Below, piece after piece: positions 6,572 through 14,197 of a stretch of DNA of 61,719 nt. The first letter of the stretch is position 1; the number at the start of each line of letters is the position of its first letter. Made by a program: the position numbers and the translations under genes. The notes beneath the pieces are model-generated. The model was not told where the DNA came from, searched no databases, and saw only the letters and a program-made list of their open reading frames with translations. Source of the DNA: Igneacidithiobacillus sp041146875. Its GTDB lineage: Bacteria; Pseudomonadota; Gammaproteobacteria; Acidithiobacillales; Acidithiobacillaceae. The DNA is taken from the NCBI RefSeq assembly GCF_041146875.1, contig NZ_JBFRXP010000015.1, forward strand, positions 1 through 61,719. The letters run 5' to 3'.

Positions 6572-7633
6572 TCAGAAACTGGTGGTCATAGACAGGTACA
6601 GACCACTCTGATTCTTCATCGTGGCGATGGTACCCAAATCCACGTAGGCGGCGGTCAGAGACAGTTGCTTGTAGGGGAACCAAGCCACATACACGTCCTT
6701 CCAGGCGCTGGTTTTGGAGACGGCATTACCCAGCGTACTGAAGTTTCCCGCACCGCTGGATGGAGCAATCAACTGATTCTGAGGCATGGCGCGATACTCA
6801 CCACCCAAGACCACATGCCGATTGAGGAAGACGCCTACTGAGGCTGCCGGCAATACCTTGTAACCCATGCCATTTACCCCACCAAAGCCTAACAAACCTT
6901 GCTGATTGGCATTGGTCACGTCAATATTGACGTCAGCCAGCGTGGTGAGACCGAAGATACCGTGAAGCCAGACCTTGGTAGCCGACACGTAGTACGACAT
7001 CGCGTTACGGGTAACGTGCAGCGTGTCTGCCAGATTTTTTGGCATCTCATTATGATGATAGTCAATACCCACAGAAACCTGTGGTTCCCACCAATTTTGA
7101 TCATAGACGATGTTGCCAAACAGACGTACCTTCATGCCTATGATATCTTGATTCAATTGGTAGTTGCTGCCGAAAAATGACGGACCACTCAAACCCAAAG
7201 CGCTGGATACTGACGTTGACCCGTAGCCAGGCGCATGACCTCCAGTAGCGACATCAAGAATACGGTTATCCAAAATATCACCAGTATTCCCCAAACTAAA
7301 ACTCTGCCGCGCATAGGAAAGCTCAATACGGTTGAACAGCCCGACGGACGCACCATAGGCATCCATATTATAGTTATTGAGTAGTACATGAGAGTAGAAG
7401 GCCGTGGCACCAATCTGTTGATTGGTCCCATAACCAGAGATGACCGCCCACGGGTTGATACCGCCACCAGCGGCACCATCTACTGCGGTCACCGCCCCGG
7501 TACCCAGGATACGCCCCATTCCAAACAAACAGGCTTGACCAATGGCGGCGGAGGCGACCAGTGGACTGGCAGCCAATGCCGCACCGACCGCGCAAGCGAT
7601 CCAGCGTTTACGACAAGGTAGCGTGTTTTTCAT
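6572..7633 (-). CDS. DUF3034 family outer-membrane protein
   Basis: A 353-residue protein with a signal peptide ending near LVASA-A (residue ~29). The mature N-terminus carries GMGRILGTGAVTAVDGAAGG and NPWAVISGYGTNQQIGATAFY, then RIELSYARQSFS, diagnostic of DUF3034. Alternating hydrophobic strands and a C-terminal aromatic residue (LYLSMTTSF) indicate an outer-membrane beta barrel, probably a pore. AGGAGGAG precedes the ATG. It is the first gene of a sigma-54-driven unit with the exported haemoglobin and HiPIP. Its substrate is unknown. Confidence 0.8.
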   Translation of the reverse strand: MKNTLPCRKRWIACAVGAALAASPLVASAAIGQACLFGMGRILGTGAVTAVDGAAGGGINPWAVISGYGTNQQIGATAFYSHVLLNNYNMDAYGASVGLFNRIELSYARQSFSLGNTGDILDNRILDVATGGHAPGYGSTSVSSALGLSGPSFFGSNYQLNQDIIGMKVRLFGNIVYDQNWWEPQVSVGIDYHHNEMPKNLADTLHVTRNAMSYYVSATKVWLHGIFGLTTLADVNIDVTNANQQGLLGFGGVNGMGYKVLPAASVGVFLNRHVVLGGEYRAMPQNQLIAPSSGAGNFSTLGNAVSKTSAWKDVYVAWFPYKQLSLTAAYVDLGTIATMKNQSGLYLSMTTSF

Positions 7634-7679
7634 TTTGGTACTCCTCCTGATTTCAGTCGAGATACAGCAAAATTAAATA

Positions 7680-7695
7680 TGCACAATTGATGCCA
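7680..7695 (-). promoter_or_regulatory. Sigma-54 promoter of the DUF3034 operon
   Basis: The minus strand reads TGGCATCAATTGTGCA: GG and GC 12 nt apart, -24 box TGGCAT and -12 box GTGCA (consensus TTGCW). Predicted start near 7668, about 35 nt before the ATG. Confidence 0.7.
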
Positions 7696-7776
7696 TGTGA
7701 ATAATGCTTATTAACAACTCATCAACAGCATGATTTACAATAGAATTTTAAAATCAGAGACGTCTGGATAAAACAA

Positions 7777-7873
7777 TGACATGCAGCTAATGTCATGACA
7801 TTTTCTGACAAGGCCTGTCAGGAATGGATGAATTATTCCTACAGCATGACACAATCATGACAATGTCATGACC
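7777..7873. promoter_or_regulatory. Cluster of activator-site palindromes shared by both operons
   Basis: Four inverted repeats lie within 97 bp: TGACAT-N7-ATGTCA (7777-7795), TGTCATGACA (7791-7800), CTGACA-AGGCC-TGTCAG (7805-7821), and the perfect 17-mer TCATGACAATGTCATGA (7855-7871) preceded by a further CATGACAC half-site at 7845. They sit roughly 100-200 bp from both predicted starts, as expected for enhancer-binding protein sites. Confidence 0.65.
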
Positions 7874-7989
7874 ATACCCTATGAATCAAAGAGAATAAAT
7901 CACAGAGACAAAAATTATTCTATTATTTTCCTCAACAAATCATGACAATAGACATATATTAGAATTATTACACATAATAATTTATTGAG

Positions 7990-8005
7990 TGGCATAAGAA
8001 CTGCT
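7990..8005 (+). promoter_or_regulatory. Sigma-54 promoter of the DsrE-TusA operon
   Basis: TGGCATAAGAACTGCT: GG and GC 12 nt apart, -24 box TGGCAT and -12 box CTGCT. The predicted start near 8016 leaves about 25 nt of leader containing the GAGGAG ribosome-binding site. Confidence 0.72.
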
Positions 8006-8041
8006 ACCCAGTTCCCGTCAATTACAACGAGGAGTCTTTAT

Positions 8042-8428
8042 ATGGCGGGCATGTTTATCATTTGTCTCAACGGCGACCGGGAGCACTTACAGTTTGCGGC
8101 GATGGCTGCGTCCGTAGCTGCCGTTTCTGGCACGGACGTTCAGGTGTTTTTGTCTATGAATGCATTCCCCCACTTCATCAAAGGGCATAGCAAGGAAGCG
8201 CCCACCTCTGGCGTATTAGGGAAGAAGATGGAAGAACACAATGTACCCGCGTTCTTTCAAATTTTTGAACAGGCGGTAGAACTTGGCGATGCCAAGATCT
8301 GGGCATGCTCGATGGCCATGGATGTAATGGGTGTAAAAGAGGGGGATCTGGAGCCTATTGTTGCCGGAGCGATGGGTCTGACCAAATTTTTTAGTGACGC
8401 AGAAGGTTGCCAGTTACTTACCTTCTGA
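8042..8428 (+). CDS. DsrE-family sulfur-carrier protein
   Basis: A 128-residue cytosolic protein of the DsrE/DsrF-like (peroxiredoxin-like) fold: MAGMFIICLNGDREHLQFAA at the start, LSMNAFPHF in the middle, and a conserved Cys at C89 in KIWACSMAMDVMGV, the position that carries sulfur in DsrE relatives; C123 is a second Cys. DsrE and TusA partners pass sulfane sulfur between enzymes of sulfur oxidation. The ATG at 8042 follows GAGGAG; the frame opens earlier without support. First gene of a sigma-54 operon with TusA-like, SQR-like and DUF1641-like genes. Confidence 0.88.
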   Translation: MAGMFIICLNGDREHLQFAAMAASVAAVSGTDVQVFLSMNAFPHFIKGHSKEAPTSGVLGKKMEEHNVPAFFQIFEQAVELGDAKIWACSMAMDVMGVKEGDLEPIVAGAMGLTKFFSDAEGCQLLTF

Positions 8429-8474
8429 TAGACAAAGTAGTTTATTTGGGCGATGAAAAATGCAAGGAGAAAAC

Positions 8475-8705
8475 ATGGCAGAACGTACGGTTGATGCACG
8501 CGGCAGTTTTTGTCCGGGGCCATTGATGGAATTGATTTCCAACATGAAAAGCATGCAGGTAGGAGACACTCTGGAATTGCTCTCTACTGATGAAGGCTCC
8601 GCCAAAGACGTGCCCGAGTGGGTGCACAAAGTCGGTCATGAAATGGTAGACACGGATAAGGATGGGGAAGGCATTTGGCACATCAGGGTGCGCAAGGCCA
8701 AGTAA
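8475..8705 (+). CDS. tusA: TusA-family sulfurtransferase
   Basis: A 76-residue protein with the hallmark CPGP (CPxP) motif at residues 13-16, whose Cys carries persulfide. The short two-layer alpha/beta length and the ending EGIWHIRVRKAK match TusA/SirA proteins. AAGGAG lies upstream of the ATG at 8475; an in-frame ATG at 8460 lacks one. Next to DsrE it probably shuttles sulfane sulfur to or from the downstream flavoprotein, rather than acting in tRNA thiolation. Confidence 0.9.
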   Translation: MAERTVDARGSFCPGPLMELISNMKSMQVGDTLELLSTDEGSAKDVPEWVHKVGHEMVDTDKDGEGIWHIRVRKAK

Positions 8706-8739
8706 ATAGGAAGGTAACCGAGCAAAAAAGGAGTGACAC

Positions 8740-9879
8740 ATGAGAATTTTAGTTATTGGTGGCGGTATGGGCGGTACCATTTTTGCCAATCATCTGGCAC
8801 GTCGTATTCATCACGAACTCAAAACCGGCAAGGCACGTATCACCATGCTCTCGGCATCGCACGAACACGTGTATCAGCCTGGCTGGTTGTATGTAGCAAT
8901 GGGACGTGCCACTCCCGATGAATTGGTGCGCGAGCAAGAGAGTCTGTTGGAACCCGGTATCGAATTCCACGTCGATCCCGTAGAAGAATTTCATCTAGCG
9001 CACAATCATGTGAAGTGCAAAAGCGGTAAGGTGCACGAATATGATCTGATTGTGATTTCCACCGGATCGCGACCAATGCCAGAAAATATCCCTGGTCTCA
9101 AGGAAAACTCCGTCAACTGTTACACGGCGGAAAACGCCGTCGAATACTATAAGCAACTCTCGGAGTTCAAGGGCGGTCGCATCGTCATTACCGTGGGTCT
9201 GCCGCACAAATGCCCGATGATTCCGCTGGAAGTCACCTTCGCCATGTATGACTTCATCAAGGATCGCGGCCTGCTCGACAAGACCGAGTTCTACTACACC
9301 TATCCCATCGGTCGAGTGCACAGTTTGGAGAATGTCGCCAAATGGGCAGCACCGGAGTTTGATGCCAAGGGAATCAAGTACGAAACCCTGTTCAACATGA
9401 AAGAGGTTGATGGCAAGAACGCGGCTGTACTCAGCGAGGAAGGTGGAGAAGTCAAATATGACCTGCTGGTTGCCGTACCGCCACACAAGGGCCAGGAAGT
9501 CGTCGAAAAGAACGGCTTGGGTGAGAACGGCTGGATTCCAACCAACCGACATTCCCTGCACATGGAAGGCGAACATGGCAAGAATGTCATCGTTCTCGGT
9601 GACACCACTAATCTGCCCATCTCCAAGGCCGGTTCTACTGCCCACTTCGAGGCCGAAACCGCAGCCGAGAACGTGGCTGCCGTGGTCAAGATGGGTCGCC
9701 CGGTGAAAAGTTACGATGGCAAGGTTTTCTGCTTTATTGAAGCGGGCAAGGATCGCGCCACCTACGCCATGTTCAACTACCAAAACCCGCCCCAGCCCAA
9801 GGCCCCCACGGGTGCCGTGCATGCCTTCAAGATGGCCTACAACAAGCTCTATTGGGCGACCGCGCGCGGCCTGCTCTAA
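8740..9879 (+). CDS. Sulfide:quinone oxidoreductase-like FAD flavoprotein
   Basis: A 379-residue two-dinucleotide-fold flavoprotein. The N-terminal FAD motif is ILVIGGGMGGTIFANHLA, then HEHVYQPGWLYVAMG as in sulfide:quinone reductases, YDLIVISTGSRP, and the second FAD motif KNVIVLGDTTNLP. Three Cys at C127, C158 and C331 are near the positions of the three redox Cys of SQR, so sulfide or persulfide chemistry is plausible. The C-terminal membrane-anchoring helices are weak (ends NKLYWATARGLL). AAGGAG precedes the ATG. Being with DsrE and TusA suggests a persulfide relay rather than simple sulfide detoxification. The exact reaction is not established. Confidence 0.82.
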   Translation: MRILVIGGGMGGTIFANHLARRIHHELKTGKARITMLSASHEHVYQPGWLYVAMGRATPDELVREQESLLEPGIEFHVDPVEEFHLAHNHVKCKSGKVHEYDLIVISTGSRPMPENIPGLKENSVNCYTAENAVEYYKQLSEFKGGRIVITVGLPHKCPMIPLEVTFAMYDFIKDRGLLDKTEFYYTYPIGRVHSLENVAKWAAPEFDAKGIKYETLFNMKEVDGKNAAVLSEEGGEVKYDLLVAVPPHKGQEVVEKNGLGENGWIPTNRHSLHMEGEHGKNVIVLGDTTNLPISKAGSTAHFEAETAAENVAAVVKMGRPVKSYDGKVFCFIEAGKDRATYAMFNYQNPPQPKAPTGAVHAFKMAYNKLYWATARGLL

Positions 9880-9891
9880 GGGAGGTGGAAG

Positions 9892-10695
9892 ATGGCAGCC
9901 GTATTGGATACCTCGCAAGAGGATGAACTGCAACAGGCGCAGGAAGCGTTGGTGCATCTGGTCCGCAACGGTGATCTGGAGCGGATCGTGCACCTGGCGC
10001 GGATGATGGGTGCCGCCGGTGATGCCATGACCGACGACATGGTCGGGCGCATGGCAGAGGTGGCCAGCGATGGACTCGATCTGCTGGATCGGGTCAACCG
10101 GGCAGAGGTGGGTAAAGCTCTGCCCGCTATCTCCGCACTGGTACACAACGGCGATCTCGACCGCATCGTACACCTGGCCCGCATGATGGGTGCGGCTGGC
10201 GATGCCATGAGCGACGACATGGTCGGTCGCATGGCGGAAATTGCCAGTGACGGACTCGATCTGCTGGACCGCGTAAACCGGGCAGAATTGGCGAAGGCAT
10301 TACCTGGGATCTCCGCAATGGTGCACAACGGCGATCTCGATCGCATCGTGCAACTCACCCGCATGTTGGGGGCCGCTGGCGATTCCATGAGCGACGACAT
10401 GGTCACTCGTCTTTCCAGCCTGGCAGCGGACGCCATGTGTCTGGTCGATCGCGCCGTGCGCACCGGGGTCATGGATCGGGTATTGCGGGTGGTGGAGCAG
10501 ATGGATGAACAACACATCCTTACAGACTTCCTCCACTGCCTTGCCGGTGCCACGGAAGAGGCCGCAAAGGCCCCTGCTCCCAAGGGCGGCGTCGGCGGAC
10601 TTTGGGATCTGATGAAAAAGCCAGAGACCCAGCAGACCATCCAGTTTTTGATGCTGGTCGGCAAGCATTTCCGTTCTTGCCGATTGAAGCACTAA
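9892..10695 (+). CDS. DUF1641-like helical-repeat protein
   Basis: A 267-residue protein with three tandem 60-residue units beginning GDLERIVHLARMMGAAGDAM at residues 27, 87 and 147, followed by a C-terminal segment (GGVGGLWDLMKKPETQQTIQ) like the DUF1641 domain found beside flavoprotein and formate dehydrogenase genes. All-helical, no signal peptide. Units 1 and 2 are nearly identical, unit 3 is diverged. GGAGG lies 6 nt before the ATG and only 12 nt after the flavoprotein stop, so the two are translated together; it may be a scaffold or membrane-docking partner. A strong terminator follows. Confidence 0.72.
   Translation: MAAVLDTSQEDELQQAQEALVHLVRNGDLERIVHLARMMGAAGDAMTDDMVGRMAEVASDGLDLLDRVNRAEVGKALPAISALVHNGDLDRIVHLARMMGAAGDAMSDDMVGRMAEIASDGLDLLDRVNRAELAKALPGISAMVHNGDLDRIVQLTRMLGAAGDSMSDDMVTRLSSLAADAMCLVDRAVRTGVMDRVLRVVEQMDEQHILTDFLHCLAGATEEAAKAPAPKGGVGGLWDLMKKPETQQTIQFLMLVGKHFRSCRLKH
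9970..10509 (+). repeat. Three in-frame 180-bp tandem repeats
   Basis: Units at 9970-10149, 10150-10329 and 10330-10509 each encode 60 residues starting GDL(E/D)RIV. The first two are highly similar even at DNA level, pointing to recent duplication; the third keeps the first ~35 residues and then diverges. Confidence 0.85.
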
Positions 10696-10715
10696 GCTTT
10701 TACTCGCCCCGCTTG

Positions 10716-10740
10716 AGGCCCCCATACGGGGCCTTTTTTA
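10716..10740 (+). terminator. Intrinsic terminator of the DsrE operon
   Basis: AGGCCCC-CATAC-GGGGCCT followed by TTTTT. It overlaps the last bases of the convergent def gene and may stop both transcripts. Confidence 0.85.
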
Positions 10741-11247
10741 TTTCTTTTTCTGATAGTTCTTGCGTCGAAAGAGGTCAGTCTTGCGCGAAACCAGGCGGTC
10801 CAGAAAGAGCAGGCCATCGAGATGATCCATCTCGTGTTGCACCGCACGCGCCTCAAAGCCCTCGCACTCGTAGACGCGCTCGCGACCCTCGCCATCCTGG
10901 GCTTGCAGCTGCACCCGCTCGGCGCGGATGACGTTGCCGGTAAAGTCCGGCACCGACATGCAGCCCTCGCGCCCTACCGCCATGCCTTCCCACCCGACCA
11001 GCTCTGGGTTGATCAAGACCATTAGGCCGTGACAATCGTCGCCAAGCTTGGGGCGCACATCGACGATAACAATGCGCTGCAAGCGATTGACCTGGGGCGC
11101 GGCAATACCCACACCGCCAGGACCGGCGTACATGGTCTCTGTCAAATCCGCCACAAAGCTACGCAGTTCGTCGTCGAACTCCGTCACTGGCAATGCCGGA
11201 CGCGCCAGTCGCGGATCGGGATAGGTGAGGATGGGAAGCAGCGCCAT
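10738..11247 (-). CDS. def: Peptide deformylase
   Basis: A 169-residue metalloenzyme that removes the N-formyl group from new proteins. All three motifs are present: GVGIAAPQ (about residues 45-52), EGCMSVP with the metal-binding Cys (about 94), and QHEMDHLDG with two metal His and the catalytic Glu (about 137). It is the last gene of a minus-strand operon; its ATG overlaps the upstream stop codon by one base (TGATG). In many bacteria def pairs with fmt, which is not here. Confidence 0.95.
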   Translation of the reverse strand: MALLPILTYPDPRLARPALPVTEFDDELRSFVADLTETMYAGPGGVGIAAPQVNRLQRIVIVDVRPKLGDDCHGLMVLINPELVGWEGMAVGREGCMSVPDFTGNVIRAERVQLQAQDGEGRERVYECEGFEARAVQHEMDHLDGLLFLDRLVSRKTDLFRRKNYQKKK

Positions 11248-11768
11248 CAGAGCAATGCCGTATCGATGGCATGCACGCTGATTTCGACCCCCTGCTCCGC
11301 CTTCAGCGGCTCAAGAATCTGGCGCACCTGCTCTAGGCCCTGGGGTGCCGAGCCCTGGATGATCATCACGTAGATCGGGCGTTCCGGGTTACCGGATTTT
11401 TCGCTTTCCAGATCGATGATGTTGAAGCCAATTTTCGCCAATGCCTCGGTCACACTGGCAACAATGCCGGAATGGTCGGCGCCATAGACGGTTACCCGCA
11501 CATTGGCGACGTCTTCCTGCGCCGCAACGCTAGAGATCGGGTCGAGGTGCACGCGCAGGCTCAGGCGTTTCACTGCCGGGTCGAGGGCTGCCTCTACTGC
11601 ACCAAAATCTCGGCTGTACTCAATCACCTGCATGATGGTGAAATAGCCGCCCAGACGCATCATCGAGGCATCGCCAATAGCACAATCGGCGGTGTAGAGG
11701 GCTTGGGTGACGGCAGCGACGATACCCGGACGATCTTCGCCAATGACAGTTAGCAAGGCTTGACTCAT
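11247..11768 (-). CDS. Two-ACT-domain protein, GcvR-like
   Basis: 173 residues with two ACT domains: SQALLTVIGEDRPGIVAAVT at the start and VRVTVYGADHSGIVASVTEA from about residue 90. This layout matches GcvR-type regulators, which bind glycine or another amino acid and act through a partner protein. No DNA-binding domain is visible. It lies between mtnB and def with overlapping starts and stops, so it may sense an amino acid related to methionine salvage, but no ligand can be read from the sequence. Confidence 0.8.
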   Translation of the reverse strand: MSQALLTVIGEDRPGIVAAVTQALYTADCAIGDASMMRLGGYFTIMQVIEYSRDFGAVEAALDPAVKRLSLRVHLDPISSVAAQEDVANVRVTVYGADHSGIVASVTEALAKIGFNIIDLESEKSGNPERPIYVMIIQGSAPQGLEQVRQILEPLKAEQGVEISVHAIDTALL

Positions 11769-12394
11769 GACTCTCCTCCCAATCCCAGGAGACGGGCCTG
11801 GGTCAAATAACGAAAACAGTATTCGAGCAATTCGAGATGATGCCGTGCCTGAGCGAAATTGTCGCCCCAGGCAGTCACTCCATGCATATGGATGAGCGCA
11901 CCAGGCACCCGTGGCAGCGCTTGGGCAAAGGCGGCGTCCATGTTCTCGGCTATCTGCGCCACCCGGACATGGTTGGCAAAGACCGGTAGATCAACCGCCG
12001 GCTCGGCGTCCGCCACGCCCAGGCCCTTGAGCATTTCCAGGGGCGGCAGACGCAGTTGCCCGTCGCAGGCGAAGTGCCCGCAGAGATTGGCCTCGACCGA
12101 ATGCACATGAAACACCACCTGCGCTGCTGGCAGATGGCGGTAGATGACCTGATGGATACTGGTCTCTGCCGACGGGCGCCGCCCGGCCACTGTTTCCTGT
12201 ATCTGGCCCGCCAGATCCATAGCCACAAAGTCCTCTTGGGTCAGGGCATCCTTGGCACGCCCACTGGCGGTGATCCAGAAGCTGCCATCGACACGGCGCG
12301 CCGACAGGTTCCCGGCGGTGCCCAGCATCCAACCGAGACCATGGAAATCCCGTGCTGCCGCGGCCAGAGCGCCACGCAAGTCATCATCGTTCAC
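11765..12394 (-). CDS. mtnB: Methylthioribulose-1-phosphate dehydratase
   Basis: 209 residues of the class II aldolase/adducin fold: GTAGNLSAR near the N-terminus, ETSIHQVIYRHLP with a catalytic Glu, zinc ligands in VFHVHSVEA and HMHGVTAWG, and a final His-rich helix ARHHLELLEYC. It dehydrates methylthioribulose-1-P to diketo-methylthiopentyl-1-P, the substrate of the adjacent MtnW. The start is GTG at 12394, overlapping the mtnX stop (GTGA), which implies translational coupling. Confidence 0.92.
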   Translation of the reverse strand: MNDDDLRGALAAAARDFHGLGWMLGTAGNLSARRVDGSFWITASGRAKDALTQEDFVAMDLAGQIQETVAGRRPSAETSIHQVIYRHLPAAQVVFHVHSVEANLCGHFACDGQLRLPPLEMLKGLGVADAEPAVDLPVFANHVRVAQIAENMDAAFAQALPRVPGALIHMHGVTAWGDNFAQARHHLELLEYCFRYLTQARLLGLGGES

Positions 12395-13023
12395 GACTGC
12401 GCCTCCAGGGCATGCAGTATGTCAAAAAAATCCTGGAATGGCGTACAGGGACGTTGCTCATTGCGCAGATAGCCGAGCAGACGATCGCGGGCGAAGACCC
12501 GCGGGCACTCCCGCGCCAAACGCAGATCGGTTACCGAGTCACCGATACAGATCGCCGCTTGCGGATGATACTGGGCATAGATGGCACGCTTGACCACCAA
12601 TTCCTCGTCATCCTCCCAGGGAGAAAATACGCGCAGGTGGGGTCCGGAAAGGTCGATCTCCAGTCCATGAATGGCCTGAATTTGTGCGCGCAGCGGGGCG
12701 AGGACGCGCTCCGCCATGCGCGTAAAGCCACCAGTCACCACCAGCAGGGACCAGCCGAGGCGGGGCAGAGCAGCAAGCAATTCCGGGAACCCTGCGCGCA
12801 GATGGCTATTCTGGGTGACGAACGCCTCCATCTCCGGCCAGCGGCTACTCGGGATCGTCCCTAATACTTCACGCAAGCCGGCCTGTAAGGTAGTTCTAAG
12901 AGCGAAGATCTCGGGTAGGACACGGGCGCTCGCCTCGGGGGCAAACTGCTGCATCAAATCATGGAAGATTTCTTCCACCAGAATCGTGCCATCGAAATCA
13001 CAAAAAATGAGCTTCTCAGCCAT
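12391..13023 (-). CDS. mtnX: 2-hydroxy-3-keto-5-methylthiopentenyl-1-P phosphatase
   Basis: 210-residue HAD-family phosphatase. Motif I is FCDFDGTIL at the N-terminus (catalytic Asp-x-Asp), motif II is VVTGG, and motif IV is ICIGDSVTDLRLA. It follows MtnW in methionine salvage, giving the acireductone used by MtnD. The ATG at 13023 is chosen because HAD motif I must be N-terminal; the open frame runs upstream to 13365 only as an overlap with mtnW. It overlaps the mtnW stop by 8 bases. Confidence 0.9.
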   Translation of the reverse strand: MAEKLIFCDFDGTILVEEIFHDLMQQFAPEASARVLPEIFALRTTLQAGLREVLGTIPSSRWPEMEAFVTQNSHLRAGFPELLAALPRLGWSLLVVTGGFTRMAERVLAPLRAQIQAIHGLEIDLSGPHLRVFSPWEDDEELVVKRAIYAQYHPQAAICIGDSVTDLRLARECPRVFARDRLLGYLRNEQRPCTPFQDFFDILHALEAQS

Positions 13024-14197
13024 GCGCGCTGCCCCACTTGTCAACGGCGCTACGCAAGGGCCCGGCGGGGATGGCCGAGGGCGCAAAGGAGTCGCCCGTC
13101 TGCCAACGCTCCCAGGCCTCGTGAAAGGCCAGCACCCCAGCCGCCGGCCCCGCTGGATGGTCCATGATTCCGGTACCGGCATTGAGAATAACCTCGCTGC
13201 CGTAGTCGTCCAAGATTTGCGGCAGGATGCCAGGGTGCACCCCCGCCGAAGGTACCGGTGCCACGCCACGCCCGCGCAGCGCATCGCGGATGGCGTGCTC
13301 TTCGGCGGCCGGAAAGGGCAGACTGCCATAGCGCGCCGGATAGAGGACCGCGTCGGCACCAGCATGGGTCATCAGCGTACCCAGGGTCAGCGCGTAGGAC
13401 AGGCCGTAGTCCGGCGCCGCCGAGAGGGCTCCCGCCAGGGCTGGATGGGCGAAGATGGGGACATCGATCTCGGGATCGGCGGCCAGGGCCTCGAGCACCG
13501 GGTAACCATACGCCAGCACATTGAGCAACAGGGCATTGGCACCCTCTGTCACTAACTGGCGGGCAAGTTTTTGCAATTCGTTGGCGTTGCCCGAAAGATT
13601 CACGGCATAGAGCAGGTCCCGCCCGAGGCGATCGCGCCGTGCCTCGAGAATGGGTGCACAGGCCCGCCAGCGTTCCAGGGTCGGCGCCCCGGCAAGGTTG
13701 GGCAGGATCTCATCATCTTTGATGATGTCGAGACCGGCGAGGGCCACTTCGGCGAGGATCTCCGCATGGTCGTCTGCAGAAAGTCCTAGAGCGGGCTTGA
13801 AGATCGCCATGAACAAGGGACGGTCCATGATATTCAGGCGCTTGCGGATGCCTGCCAAGCCATAGCGCGGCCGCACGCCATAATCCTCGGGTAGCCGCAG
13901 GCCAACAACCTTAGCCGCACCTCCCAAGGAATATTTGCCAAAGATCATGGTCAGCAGGCTGCCGATACCGCCATCGACATTGCCCAGTGGGAAGGCGACC
14001 GTTGCCTGGGTACTGCCATCCACGTTTTGCTCTATCCGCAATATCTCGCCGAGATGACTACGCAGGATATCGTCACGATGCTGAAAACGCGCGTCCCAAG
14101 AGCCCGCGGTCTGGCCAACAGCCAGGATCTGCGCCTGTTTTTCGGCGTTGACCCCAGACGGGAAGCGGTAGTCGACTTCGATCCGGGCGGCGCTCAT
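13016..14197 (-). CDS. mtnW: RuBisCO-like diketo-methylthiopentyl-1-P enolase
   Basis: 393 residues with the RuBisCO large-chain fold: FKPALGLS (about 133-140), GLDIIKDDEILPN with KDDE at 160-163, and a C-terminal VILNAGTGIMDHP phosphate-binding segment. The KDDEIL form and the mtnX-mtnB-mtnD neighbours point to the MtnW enolase (form IV RuBisCO-like protein) rather than CO2 fixation. The ATG at 14197 forms ATGA with the mtnD stop; a start at 14245 would lie inside mtnD. The MtnW plus MtnX pair replaces the bifunctional MtnC. Confidence 0.92.
   Translation of the reverse strand: MSAARIEVDYRFPSGVNAEKQAQILAVGQTAGSWDARFQHRDDILRSHLGEILRIEQNVDGSTQATVAFPLGNVDGGIGSLLTMIFGKYSLGGAAKVVGLRLPEDYGVRPRYGLAGIRKRLNIMDRPLFMAIFKPALGLSADDHAEILAEVALAGLDIIKDDEILPNLAGAPTLERWRACAPILEARRDRLGRDLLYAVNLSGNANELQKLARQLVTEGANALLLNVLAYGYPVLEALAADPEIDVPIFAHPALAGALSAAPDYGLSYALTLGTLMTHAGADAVLYPARYGSLPFPAAEEHAIRDALRGRGVAPVPSAGVHPGILPQILDDYGSEVILNAGTGIMDHPAGPAAGVLAFHEAWERWQTGDSFAPSAIPAGPLRSAVDKWGSAHG

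Larger units (their letters stand above)
7634..8041. other. Divergent regulatory region between the two sigma-54 operons
   Basis: These 408 very AT-rich bases have no gene. They contain two outward-facing -24/-12 promoters and, between them, a cluster of TGACA/TGTCA palindromes. The AT-rich stretches at 7730-7770 and 7910-7985 could be bent or bind IHF, but no good IHF consensus was found. Confidence 0.7.

Noticed and set aside
8995..10173. 392-codon open frame on the minus strand
   Set aside because: It lies antisense to the SQR-like and DUF1641-like genes, has a His/Gly-rich composition with no recognisable domain, and lacks a ribosome-binding site; it is a mirror of high-GC codons.
9970..10509. 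Repeat array as a CRISPR
   Set aside because: Units are 180 bp, contiguous, coding and without spacers.
13024..13365. N-terminal extension of mtnX
   Set aside because: It overlaps mtnW in another frame; HAD motif I and the short overlap with the mtnW stop fix the start at 13023.
12391..14197. mtnW as a CO2-fixing RuBisCO
   Set aside because: The KDDEIL form, the short length and the mtnX-mtnB-mtnD neighbours indicate the methionine-salvage enolase.
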